DNA of 64,000 bases from Bradyrhizobium sp. 1(2017) (GTDB lineage: Bacteria; Pseudomonadota; Alphaproteobacteria; Rhizobiales; Xanthobacteraceae). Position 1 is the stretch's first letter. Every line of letters begins with the position of its first letter. Below are positions 52,781-60,434 of this stretch, one piece after another. The stretch lies in NCBI RefSeq assembly GCF_011602485.2, contig NZ_CP050022.2, positions 2,624,001 to 2,688,000 of the forward strand, in the 5' to 3' direction. Both the position numbers and the translations under genes were made by a program. The notes under the pieces were generated by a model. The model had not been told where the DNA came from and did no database searches. It saw nothing but the letters and a program-made list of their open reading frames with translations.

Positions 52781-53311
52781 ATGACCAAGAAATCCGCCGA
52801 TCCCTCCAACGGAAGCGCGCCTGCCGCAGGACCTGCCGCACGGCAGGTGCCGATGCGCGACTTCTCGCGGTCATTGCCGATGTCGCTGCTGCGGGCGCGC
52901 GAGGCGGTGATGCGGCAATTCCGTCCGTCGCTGCGCGAGTACGGCTTGACCGAGCAGCAATGGCGCATCCTGCGGGCGCTGGCAGCCATCGAGGCGGTCG
53001 AGGTCACGGAACTCGCGCGCACCGCGTTCCTGCTCGGCCCGAGCCTGTCCCGCATCCTGCGTGACCTCGAGGCACGCAACCTGATCGAGCGCGAGACGGC
53101 GAAAACGGACCAGCGCCGCAGCATGGTCTCGATCTCGAAAGAGGGCGTGAAGCTGATGGCCTCCGTGGCGCCGACGTCGGAGGCGATCTATGCGGAGATC
53201 ACGCGGCGCTTCGGCGCGCGCAAGCTTGCCGAGTTGCAGGAGATGCTCGGTCAGTTGGAGTTGTGCTTGGCTCCCACCCACGCGAGTGATGACATGGCGG
53301 ATGAAGCGTGA
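52781..53311 (+). CDS. hpaR: Homoprotocatechuate-type MarR regulator
   Basis: 176-residue MarR-family regulator of the HpaR type. After a low-complexity N terminus of about 25 residues (PSNGSAPAAGPAARQ) it has MRDFSRSLPMSLLRAREAVM and YGLTEQQWRILRALAAIEAVEV, the recognition helix in FLLGPSLSRILRDLEARNLI, and wing TAKTDQRRSMVSIS. HpaR represses homoprotocatechuate genes and is released by aromatic acids in enterobacteria. It is divergent from hpaH over a perfect palindrome, which supports the assignment. Confidence 0.88.
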   Translation: MTKKSADPSNGSAPAAGPAARQVPMRDFSRSLPMSLLRAREAVMRQFRPSLREYGLTEQQWRILRALAAIEAVEVTELARTAFLLGPSLSRILRDLEARNLIERETAKTDQRRSMVSISKEGVKLMASVAPTSEAIYAEITRRFGARKLAELQEMLGQLELCLAPTHASDDMADEA

Positions 53312-53604
53312 CGGCAAATTTGCATGATGACGTTCCTGCTGCGCATGACTGACATCATTGCACAGCGTGGGGCAGAGCGCGCGACGCCAAATGCACAAAA
53401 AGCCCGTAAAAAATAGCCGAAAATGGATCGCCGCAACAGGTGTTAGTCATCTTCGGGCGTGCGTTCTCCGCGCTTGGTGGATGCCATCTCAATATCAATT
53501 TACTCACGCCGGGAGAATCCGTAAGTAGCATCCGGCTCTGTATTCAGTCACACAGCCAAGACCAAGAAGGGCCGACAAGGATGCCCGGCTCCAGGGAGGA
53601 ATGA
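53312..53604. promoter_or_regulatory. Upstream region of the second Liv operon
   Basis: 293 bases without a gene or repeat copy. It includes an AT-rich patch (GCACAAAAAGCCC, then AAAAAATAGCCGAAAATGG, about 53393-53425) that likely contributes to the promoter, and an imperfect dyad TTGCATGATG..CATCATTGCA near 53320-53362. CCAGGGAGGA before 53605 is a strong ribosome-binding site. Confidence 0.4.
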
Positions 53605-54750
53605 ATGAAACTGACGAGACGCGATTTTGCAGCCGGAATTGCTGCCGGCATTGCCGCGCCGTACCTCATCAAGAGCGCACGCGCCCAAGGCGCCACGATC
53701 AAGATCGGCATGTGTGCGCCCGTCACGGGGCCGGCCGCTGAATCCGGCGGCTACGCCATCAAGGGTGCCAGGCTCGCGCTCGAAGCCGTCAACAAGGCCG
53801 GCGGTATCCTGGGAAAGCAGGGCGAGCTGATCGTCGAAGACGACCAAACCACCAATCCCGGCATTGTGCTCGCTTTCTCCAAGCTCGCCGCGCAGTCCGA
53901 CATCGTCGGGTTCCTCGGCTCGATCCGTTCGACACAGGTGCATGCGATGGCGCCCGACGTGATCAAGCTCGGCAAGCCCGTGATGATCGGCGGCACCGAT
54001 CCGAACCTCACCCACATGGGCAATCAGTGGCTGTTCCGCTGCCGCCCCAATGACAGCTATTCCGGCCGCGTCATCGCCGAATACGGCGTCAACACGCTGG
54101 CCAAGAAGAAGTGGGCCGTGCTGCACTCGACCGACGCGTTCGGCACCGCCGGCGGCAAGGCGCTGACTGAAGCGCTGACCAAGCTGGGCGCGCCGCCGGT
54201 GCTCGATCAGGGCTACGCCAACCAGAGTCAGGATTTCACCCCGGTCGTGCTCGCAATCAAGCAGTCGGGCGCCGACATCCTCGGTTCCTACTTCACCTTC
54301 GAGAACGACCTCGGCATCTTCGCCCGCCAGCTCCGTCAGCTCGGCGTCAACATCCCGTGGGTCGGTTCGCCCTCGATCGTCAACATCACCGCGCTGAAGC
54401 TCGCAGGTCCCGCGCTATACAACACCTATGGCGTTGCCGACTATGCCGAGGATTCCAGCGAAGGCTCGAAGGCGTTCGGCAAAATCTACCGCGACGCGGT
54501 CAAGGTCGCGCCCGACAACCAGAGTTCCTGGACCTTCGACGCCATCAACGTGCTGGCGCAGGGCATCAACAAGGCCGGCACGACCGAGCCCGGCAAGGTC
54601 CGCGAGGCCATCCTCGCGATCAAGAAGTTCCCGGGCGCCGAGGGCGAATACAATTTCGATCAGAACGGTGACGGCCTCCACGGCTACAACATCGTGAAGA
54701 ACGACAAGGGCAAGATCGTTTTCGACAAGCACATCGAGTTCAACGACTGA
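53605..54750 (+). CDS. Liv-type ABC transporter substrate-binding protein
   Basis: 381-residue periplasmic binding protein (Peripla_BP_6-like). Twin-arginine-like signal MKLTRRDFAAGIAAGIAAPY with cleavage near ARA-QG. The mature start IKIGMCAPVTGPAAESGGYA is the typical ligand-loop region. It heads a four-gene transporter operon followed by carbohydrate-acid-like catabolic genes, so the solute may be an organic or sugar acid. That link rests on gene order only. Confidence 0.93.
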   Translation: MKLTRRDFAAGIAAGIAAPYLIKSARAQGATIKIGMCAPVTGPAAESGGYAIKGARLALEAVNKAGGILGKQGELIVEDDQTTNPGIVLAFSKLAAQSDIVGFLGSIRSTQVHAMAPDVIKLGKPVMIGGTDPNLTHMGNQWLFRCRPNDSYSGRVIAEYGVNTLAKKKWAVLHSTDAFGTAGGKALTEALTKLGAPPVLDQGYANQSQDFTPVVLAIKQSGADILGSYFTFENDLGIFARQLRQLGVNIPWVGSPSIVNITALKLAGPALYNTYGVADYAEDSSEGSKAFGKIYRDAVKVAPDNQSSWTFDAINVLAQGINKAGTTEPGKVREAILAIKKFPGAEGEYNFDQNGDGLHGYNIVKNDKGKIVFDKHIEFND

Positions 54751-54758
54751 CGTTGAAA

Positions 54759-54785
54759 CGACCTCCCCGCCGGGCGGGGAGGTCG
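54759..54785 (+). terminator. Stem-loop between binding-protein and permease genes
   Basis: Perfect 11-pair stem CGACCTCCCCG / CGGGGAGGTCG with a 5-base loop, 9 bases after the binding-protein stop. No T-run follows. Such hairpins often protect the upstream mRNA or partly terminate, letting the binding protein outnumber the membrane subunits. Leaky terminator or processing site rather than a full terminator. Confidence 0.6.
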
Positions 54786-54831
54786 AAACGTCTTTCATTG
54801 GACGAATCTGACCTCCAACAGAACGCTTGTC

Positions 54832-55704
54832 ATGGATCTCGCCCTACAACTCCTGTTTACCGGCATCGGTATCGGTGCCGTCTACGCGCTCGTCGCGCTC
54901 GGCTTCGTGCTGATCTTCCGTGCCACCAACGTGGTGAATTTCGCCCAGGGCGAGTTCTCCATGGTCGCGGCCTATCTGATGGTCGTCGCGATCGAAGCCG
55001 GTCTGCCCTATTGGGCGGCATTCATCGTCGCGCTGCTCGGCATGGCGTTGCTCGGTGTCATCTTCAATCTCGGTGTCTACTATCCGCTGCGCCATCGCAC
55101 CTATCTGCCTGTGATCATCGCCACCATCGGCGCCTCGATCCTGCTGGCGAACTCCGTGCTCGCGATCTACGGCCCGCAGCCACAGGTGCTGGAAGGCTGG
55201 TTTGAGACGCCGGGCATCCAGGTCGGTCCGGTCTATCTCGACAGCCAGTACCTCCTGATCATCGGCGTCACGATCTGTCTGGTGATCTTCAATTTCTGGT
55301 TCTTCGAGAAGACGCTGCTCGGCAAGAAGCTGCAGGCGACCTCGCAGGACAAGGAGATGGCCTCGCTGCTCGGCATTTCCGTCTCCACCATGATCATGAT
55401 CACCTTCATCTATTCGGCCGTGCTCGGTGGTCTGGCCGGCATCCTCGTCGCACCGGTGCTGTTCGTCTCGATCCAGATGGGCTCGACAATCGCGCTGAAG
55501 GCGTTCGCTGCCACCATCATCGGCGGCTTCGGCGACGTCGCCGGTGCCATCATCGGCGGCCTTGCGCTCGGCGTGATCGAGACGTTTGGCGCCGCCTATG
55601 TCTCGGTGCCGTATAAGGACGGCTTCGCCTTCCTGGTGCTGATCGCCTTCCTGATCTTCCGACCGCAGGGCATCTTCGGCGAACGCGTGGCGGAAAAAGC
55701 ATGA
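54832..55704 (+). CDS. Liv-type ABC transporter permease (LivH-like)
   Basis: 290-residue BPD_transp_2 permease with about eight membrane segments. Landmarks: ATNVVNFAQGEFSMVAAYL (about 36-54), coupling loop LQATSQDKEMASLLGISV, and the C-terminal LIFRPQGIFGERVAEKA. It overlaps the next gene by four bases (ATGA). Confidence 0.93.
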   Translation: MDLALQLLFTGIGIGAVYALVALGFVLIFRATNVVNFAQGEFSMVAAYLMVVAIEAGLPYWAAFIVALLGMALLGVIFNLGVYYPLRHRTYLPVIIATIGASILLANSVLAIYGPQPQVLEGWFETPGIQVGPVYLDSQYLLIIGVTICLVIFNFWFFEKTLLGKKLQATSQDKEMASLLGISVSTMIMITFIYSAVLGGLAGILVAPVLFVSIQMGSTIALKAFAATIIGGFGDVAGAIIGGLALGVIETFGAAYVSVPYKDGFAFLVLIAFLIFRPQGIFGERVAEKA

Positions 55705-57479
55705 GCGCCCCCAGCGACAACATGCCGATTCCGGCGCCCGCCATCCATTCGAAGCCGCTGCTCGTCCGGCACCTGCCATATTTCATCGGCGCCGCGATCA
55801 TCGTCGCGCTCGCCGCGACCATGCGCTTCGACGGATACGTCCACAACATCCTGCTGCAGGCCACCACGTTCTCGATCGCGGTGTTCGGGCTTTCGGTCGT
55901 GCTCGGCCTGTGCGGCCAGATCAATCTGGCGCAGGCCGCGTTCTTTGGGCTCGGTGCCTATGCCGTCGGCATCGGCACGACGGATCTGCATGTCAGCTTC
56001 TGGCTCTGTCTCGTCGGCGGCTGCCTGATCTCGTTGTTGGCGGGCGCATTCCTCGGCATGTCGACATTGCGGCTCGGCGGTCACTATCTCGCAATGGTGA
56101 CGATCTCGTTCCAGCAGATCGTCACGCTTGTGATGATCAACGCGATCTGGCTGACGCGCGGTCCCGACGGCGTTCCCAACATCAAGCGTCCGGAGCTGTT
56201 CCAGTCATCGCAGAGCTATCTGGCCTTCTGCGTCGCGATGCTGGCGATCGTCGGTTACCTCGTCTGGCATCTCGCCGATACCAAGCTCGGTCGCGCCATG
56301 CGCGCGGTGCGCGACAACGAGCTTGCGGCGGGCGTCAACGGCATCGACGTCTTCCGTACCAAGATCTACGCCTTCGCGCTCTGCGCGCTGCTCGGCGGTC
56401 TCGCGGGCGGTTTGTTCGCCGGCGGCTTCGCTTATGTCAGCCCCGATCAGTTCTCCTTCGCAGAATCGATCGTGTTCCTGACCATGTCGCTGCTCGGCGG
56501 CGTGGCCTCGCCGATCGGCTCGACGATCGGCACGGGCCTGCTGATTCTGATTCCGGAATGGCTGCGCTTCCTCAAGAGCGTACCGGGCCTGTACCTCGCC
56601 ATCTACGGCCTGTTCGTGATCCTGATCATCCGCTTCATGCCCGACGGCATCTGGGGTTTTGTCGCCGATGCCTTCACGCGCTGGCGCGCCAAGACCAAGG
56701 CACCGCCCGCCGCGGCCGCGTTGCAGTTGAGGCCGGCGACCGTCGGCGGCGACACCGTGCTGGAAGTCACGGGTCTGTCGAAGCACTTTGGGGGTCTCAA
56801 GGCCGTCGATGGCGTCGATATCGCCGTGAAGCGCGGCGGCGTGCATGCGCTGATCGGGCCCAACGGCTCGGGTAAGACCACCACGCTCAACGTGCTGTCG
56901 GGTCTCTATGAGGCGACCGCAGGCAGGATCGTGCTGGATGGTACCGACATCACCCACATGCCGCCGCATCAGCGTACGGCTGCGGGCCTCGGGCGCACGT
57001 TTCAGAACATCCGCCTGTTCCGTTCGATGACCGCGCTGGAGAACGTCGAGATCGGCGCGGAGCGGCCCGGCAACACCATGGTCGGGAAGGGCGACGACGC
57101 CCTGACCGAGCGTGCGATGGAGGCACTCACCTTCGTCGGTCTCGGCAACCGCGCCAACGAGCTGATCTCGAGCTTCTCCTACGGCCATCAGCGCCTGATC
57201 GAGATCGCGCGTGCACTTGCCTCGAACCCGACGCTGCTGCTGCTCGACGAGCCCGCGGCGGGCCTCAATTCGACCGAGAAGCTGGAACTGCACGAGTTGC
57301 TCAAGCGCATCGCGGCGCAGGGCCTGACCATCCTGATCATCGACCACGACATGACGCTGGTCTCGGAAGCGGCCCAGCACATCACCGTGCTCAACTTCGG
57401 ACGCCGCATCGCGGACGGCGAATCCATGGCCGTGCTGCGTCATCCCGACGTCGTCTCCGCCTATCTCGGGAGCGAATGA
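55701..57479 (+). CDS. Fused Liv permease-ATPase (LivM-LivG)
   Basis: 592-residue single polypeptide combining a LivM-like membrane domain (about 25-320; VVLGLCGQINLAQAAFFGLG, coupling loop AVRDNELAAGVNGIDVF) and a LivG-like ATPase domain (about 350-592). The ATPase motifs are all canonical: Walker A GPNGSGKTT, GLGRTFQNIRLF, signature FSYGHQRL, Walker B LLLLDEPAAGLNSTE, H-loop IIDHDM. A proline/alanine-rich linker (KTKAPPAAAALQLRP) joins them. No internal stop is present, so this is a real fusion; separate genes occur in the first Liv operon of this window. Confidence 0.93.
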   Translation: MSAPSDNMPIPAPAIHSKPLLVRHLPYFIGAAIIVALAATMRFDGYVHNILLQATTFSIAVFGLSVVLGLCGQINLAQAAFFGLGAYAVGIGTTDLHVSFWLCLVGGCLISLLAGAFLGMSTLRLGGHYLAMVTISFQQIVTLVMINAIWLTRGPDGVPNIKRPELFQSSQSYLAFCVAMLAIVGYLVWHLADTKLGRAMRAVRDNELAAGVNGIDVFRTKIYAFALCALLGGLAGGLFAGGFAYVSPDQFSFAESIVFLTMSLLGGVASPIGSTIGTGLLILIPEWLRFLKSVPGLYLAIYGLFVILIIRFMPDGIWGFVADAFTRWRAKTKAPPAAAALQLRPATVGGDTVLEVTGLSKHFGGLKAVDGVDIAVKRGGVHALIGPNGSGKTTTLNVLSGLYEATAGRIVLDGTDITHMPPHQRTAAGLGRTFQNIRLFRSMTALENVEIGAERPGNTMVGKGDDALTERAMEALTFVGLGNRANELISSFSYGHQRLIEIARALASNPTLLLLDEPAAGLNSTEKLELHELLKRIAAQGLTILIIDHDMTLVSEAAQHITVLNFGRRIADGESMAVLRHPDVVSAYLGSE

Positions 57480-58207
57480 TGCCGTTGCTCGAAATCCGCA
57501 ACCTTGTCGTACGCTACGGCGAGATCGAAGCGCTGCGCGGCGTGACCTGCGCCGTGGAGCAGGGGCAGGTGGTGACGCTGCTCGGCGCCAACGGCGCTGG
57601 CAAGTCCACAACCCTGCGCGCCATCTCCGGCCTTGCCAAGCCGACCTCCGGCGACATTCTGTTCGACGGCAGGTCGATCGCGGGCCTCGGCCCCGAGGCG
57701 ATCGTCCGCATGGGCATCAGCCACGTGCCTGAGGGACGCCGCGTCTTCCCGGGTTTGACAGTGAAAGAGAACATCATGCTCGGCGCGTCCAACCGCCGGG
57801 CGCCGACCTCGGAGATCTCGCGCGAGGCCGATGCGATGTTCGACCTGTTCCCGGATATCCGCAAATTCACCAATGCACTCGGCTGGACACTGTCCGGCGG
57901 TCAACTCCAGATGGTGGCGGTCGCGCGCGGGCTGATGGCCAAGCCGCGGCTGTTGCTGCTGGACGAGCCTTCGCTCGGCCTTGCGCCCGTGATCGTGCAG
58001 GCGGTGTTCAAGATCATCTCCGAGATCCGCCGCAACACGACCGTTCTGCTCGTCGAGCAGAATGCGCGCATGGGCCTGTCGGTGGCCGATTACGGCTATG
58101 TGCTGGAGACTGGCCGCATCGTGCTCGGCGGCAAGCCCGACGAGCTCTGGGGCAACGAAGCTATCCGTGCCGCCTATCTTGGCGGCCATGCCAAGGTGAG
58201 TGCTTAG
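57476..58207 (+). CDS. Liv-type ABC transporter ATP-binding protein (LivF-like)
   Basis: 243-residue ATPase. Walker A GANGAGKST, LivF segment HVPEGRRVFPGLTVKENIM, signature LSGGQLQM, Walker B LLLLDEPSLGLAP and H-loop LVEQN. It starts within ATGATG at the end of the fused gene (four-base overlap) and closes the transporter operon. A palindromic R8 element follows at its stop codon. Confidence 0.93.
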   Translation: MMPLLEIRNLVVRYGEIEALRGVTCAVEQGQVVTLLGANGAGKSTTLRAISGLAKPTSGDILFDGRSIAGLGPEAIVRMGISHVPEGRRVFPGLTVKENIMLGASNRRAPTSEISREADAMFDLFPDIRKFTNALGWTLSGGQLQMVAVARGLMAKPRLLLLDEPSLGLAPVIVQAVFKIISEIRRNTTVLLVEQNARMGLSVADYGYVLETGRIVLGGKPDELWGNEAIRAAYLGGHAKVSA

Positions 58208-58255
58208 CGCATGATCCGGAAAAGTGTGCAGCGGTTTTCCGAGAAGATCATGCGC
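58207..58255. repeat. Palindromic element, family R8 (rhizobial GCGCATGATCC type)
   Basis: GCGCATGATCCGGAAAAGTG then GCAGCGGTTTTCCGAGAAGATCATGCGC: outer arms GCGCATGATC / GATCATGCGC and inner CGGAAAA / TTTTCCG. A form seen repeatedly in Rhizobiales intergenic DNA (from memory). It begins on the last base of the livF stop codon. Confidence 0.8.
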
Positions 58256-58279
58256 GAACAATAACCGGGAGCTCAGTTC

Positions 58280-59365
58280 ATGGTCACGATCCAAGTGCAG
58301 AACCTCATCGATTTCGTCGGCGAGGTCTTCGGTCACGCCCAGTCCTCCCCGGAGGAGGCGAAACGGATCGCGACTTATCTCACCACGGCGAATCTCACCG
58401 GTCACGACAGCCACGGCGTGATCCGCGTGCCCGTCTACATCCGCTGGCTGAAGACGGGCTTCGTGGTCCCGAACCAGACCGCGGAGGTCGTGGTCGACAC
58501 GCCCTCGCTCGCTGTCGTCGACGGCAAGTTCGGCTATGGCCAGACCGTGACGCCGCAGGCGGTCCGGATCGGCATCGAGAAATGCAAGAAGGCGGGCCTC
58601 GCTGCTGTTGCACTGCGCAATGCCGGCCATATCGGTCGCGTCGGTGACTGGGCCGAGATGGCGGCCGCCGAGGGCCTCGTGTCCGTGCATTTCGTCAATG
58701 CCGCAGGCTCGCTGTTGGTGGCGCCGTTCGGTGGCGTCGAGAAGCGGCTCTCCACCGCGCCCTACTGCGTCGGTATCCCACGCGACGGCCAGGACCCGAT
58801 CGTGCTGGATTTTGCGACCTCGGTCGTGGCCGAAGGCAAGGTGCTGGTCGCAAGCCGCGGCGGCAAGAAGCTGCCGAAGGGCGCGCTGGTCGATTCCGAC
58901 GGCAGCCTGAGCGAGGATCCGGTCGTGCTCTACGGGCCGTTCACGCCGGACGGACCGCGCGATCACACCAAGGGAACGGGCGCCATTCGCGCCTTTGGCG
59001 ACCACAAGGGCTCGGGCCTCGCCTTCATGTGCGAGCTGCTTGGCGGCGCGTTGACCGGAACCGGGGCCACCTCAAGCGGCCGCCGCTTCGCCAATGGCAT
59101 GCTGGCGTTCTACGTCGATCCGAAGGTGATCGATACCTCCCATGTGTTCGATGCAGAGGTGTCGCGCTACACCGATTTCATCCGCGCCACCAAGCCGATG
59201 GCGGGGGTCGACCAAGTGCTGATTCCGGGCGATCCGGAGCGGAAAACCCGCGCTGAGCGCACCAAGAACGGCATCCCCTTGCCGGATGACACTTGGGCGG
59301 CGATAGTGAACACCGCCCGCGAGGTCGGCGTCAGCGAAGTCAGCATCCAGAGGGCGACCGCATAG
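58280..59365 (+). CDS. Malate/L-lactate dehydrogenase family oxidoreductase (Ldh_2)
   Basis: 361-residue NAD(P)-dependent oxidoreductase of the Ldh_2 fold, distinct from classic lactate/malate dehydrogenases. Landmarks: LTGHDSHGVIRVPVYIRWL (catalytic His region, about 38-56), LRNAGHIGRVGDWAEMAA (about 109-126), VLDFATSVVAEGKVLVA and FGDHKGSGLAFMCELLGG. Relatives reduce 2-oxo acids or imines or oxidise ureidoglycolate and sulfolactate. Following an ABC operon and preceding an aldolase and a dehydratase, it probably oxidises or reduces an imported hydroxy acid. Confidence 0.9.
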   Translation: MVTIQVQNLIDFVGEVFGHAQSSPEEAKRIATYLTTANLTGHDSHGVIRVPVYIRWLKTGFVVPNQTAEVVVDTPSLAVVDGKFGYGQTVTPQAVRIGIEKCKKAGLAAVALRNAGHIGRVGDWAEMAAAEGLVSVHFVNAAGSLLVAPFGGVEKRLSTAPYCVGIPRDGQDPIVLDFATSVVAEGKVLVASRGGKKLPKGALVDSDGSLSEDPVVLYGPFTPDGPRDHTKGTGAIRAFGDHKGSGLAFMCELLGGALTGTGATSSGRRFANGMLAFYVDPKVIDTSHVFDAEVSRYTDFIRATKPMAGVDQVLIPGDPERKTRAERTKNGIPLPDDTWAAIVNTAREVGVSEVSIQRATA

Positions 59366-59370
59366 GTCTT

Positions 59371-59400
59371 GCGTCATTGCGAGCGTAGCGCAGCGGCCCG
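59371..59400. repeat. Partial R1 element
   Basis: GCGTCATTGCGAGCGTAGCG CAGCGG matches only the left end of R1; the rest of the element is missing. Truncated or decayed copy. Confidence 0.5.
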
Positions 59401-59493
59401 GTTCGCGGTAACAGCTGGTCGTGCCGACGCGGCGCTCGTCATGGTGACGATGGCCCAAAGAACGCGGTCCAAACAACAAAGAAGGAAGGCAAC

Positions 59494-60270
59494 GTGGCGA
59501 ACAAGGTCAAGGAAATCTGGAAGTCGGGCAAGGCCGTGGTCAACGCGTGGCTCGCAATTCCCTCGGGCTTCTCGGCCGAGATGGTCGCGCAATGCGGCTT
59601 CGACAGCGTCACCGTCGACATGCAGCACGGCGTGCAGGACTATCTGTCGATGGTCCAGTGCTTCCAGGCCATGGACAAGCATCCGGTCACCCCGATGGTC
59701 CGCGTGCCCTGGAACGAGCCCGGCATCATCGGCAAGGTGCTCGACGGCGGCGCCTATGGCGTGATCTGCCCGATGGTCAACACGGCGCAGGAAGCGAAAA
59801 ACCTCGTCTCCTATTCCAAGTATCCGCCGCAGGGTGTCCGCTCCAACGGCCCGATCCGTGCCGGCATGTATGGCACCGCCGGCTCCTACCAGAAGACCGC
59901 GAATGCCGACACCATCCTGCTGCCGATGATGGAAACGAAGACCGCGGTCGAGAACATGGAAGCGATCCTCGACGTCGAAGGCATCGACGGCGTCTATATC
60001 GGCCCGTCCGATCTCGGCTTCTCCTACGGTCTCGAACCCAAGCTCGACCGCAGCGAGCCGGAGATCCTCGCGATCTACGAGAAGATCATCAAGGAATGCG
60101 GCAAGCGCGGCCTCAATCCGGGCATCCATTGCAGCGGCGCCGAAGGCGCAGCGCGCGCCATCAACATGGGCTTCAAGCTGGTGACGCTGTCGAACGAGGT
60201 CGGCTTGATGACGACCTACGCCAAGATGCAGGTGAACGCGACCCGCAAGGATTCCGGCGGGAAGGCTTGA
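59494..60270 (+). CDS. HpcH/HpaI-family aldolase
   Basis: 258-residue metal-dependent class II pyruvate aldolase. The base H45 (VDMQHGVQDY) and R70 (VRVPWNEPG) fall at the same numbers as in E. coli HpaI; metal ligands are E147 (MMETKTAVEN) and D173 (GPSDLGF). It cleaves 2-oxo-3-deoxy- or 4-hydroxy-2-oxo acids into pyruvate and an aldehyde. HpaI in the homoprotocatechuate path is one option, as HpaH/HpaF/HpaR lie 7 kb upstream. Sugar-acid aldolase (YfaU/GarL-like) with the adjacent UxaA-type dehydratase is the other and fits the operon better. GTG start with GAAGGAAGG upstream. Confidence 0.9.
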   Translation: MANKVKEIWKSGKAVVNAWLAIPSGFSAEMVAQCGFDSVTVDMQHGVQDYLSMVQCFQAMDKHPVTPMVRVPWNEPGIIGKVLDGGAYGVICPMVNTAQEAKNLVSYSKYPPQGVRSNGPIRAGMYGTAGSYQKTANADTILLPMMETKTAVENMEAILDVEGIDGVYIGPSDLGFSYGLEPKLDRSEPEILAIYEKIIKECGKRGLNPGIHCSGAEGAARAINMGFKLVTLSNEVGLMTTYAKMQVNATRKDSGGKA

Positions 60271-60280
60271 GTACATTCTC

Positions 60281-60412
60281 TGTGTCCCGGATGCGGCGCA
60301 GCATGCAGTGCCGCTCCGCAGAGCCGGGACCCAGAAGCCAGCGAAGCACATGACGTAACACCAGGCCCCGGCTCAGCAGCGCACCGTTTCACGCTGCGTC
60401 CGGGGCACGATA
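60281..60412. repeat. Intergenic palindromic element, family R4
   Basis: Outer arms TGTGTCCCGGATGCGGCGC and GCTGCGTCCGGGGCACGA, inner arms GCTCCGCAGAGCCGGGACCC and GGCCCCGGCTCAGCAGCGC. Same nested layout as the copy at 15243. Confidence 0.75.
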
Positions 60413-60434
60413 GTTTCGATATAGGAGACCCGCC

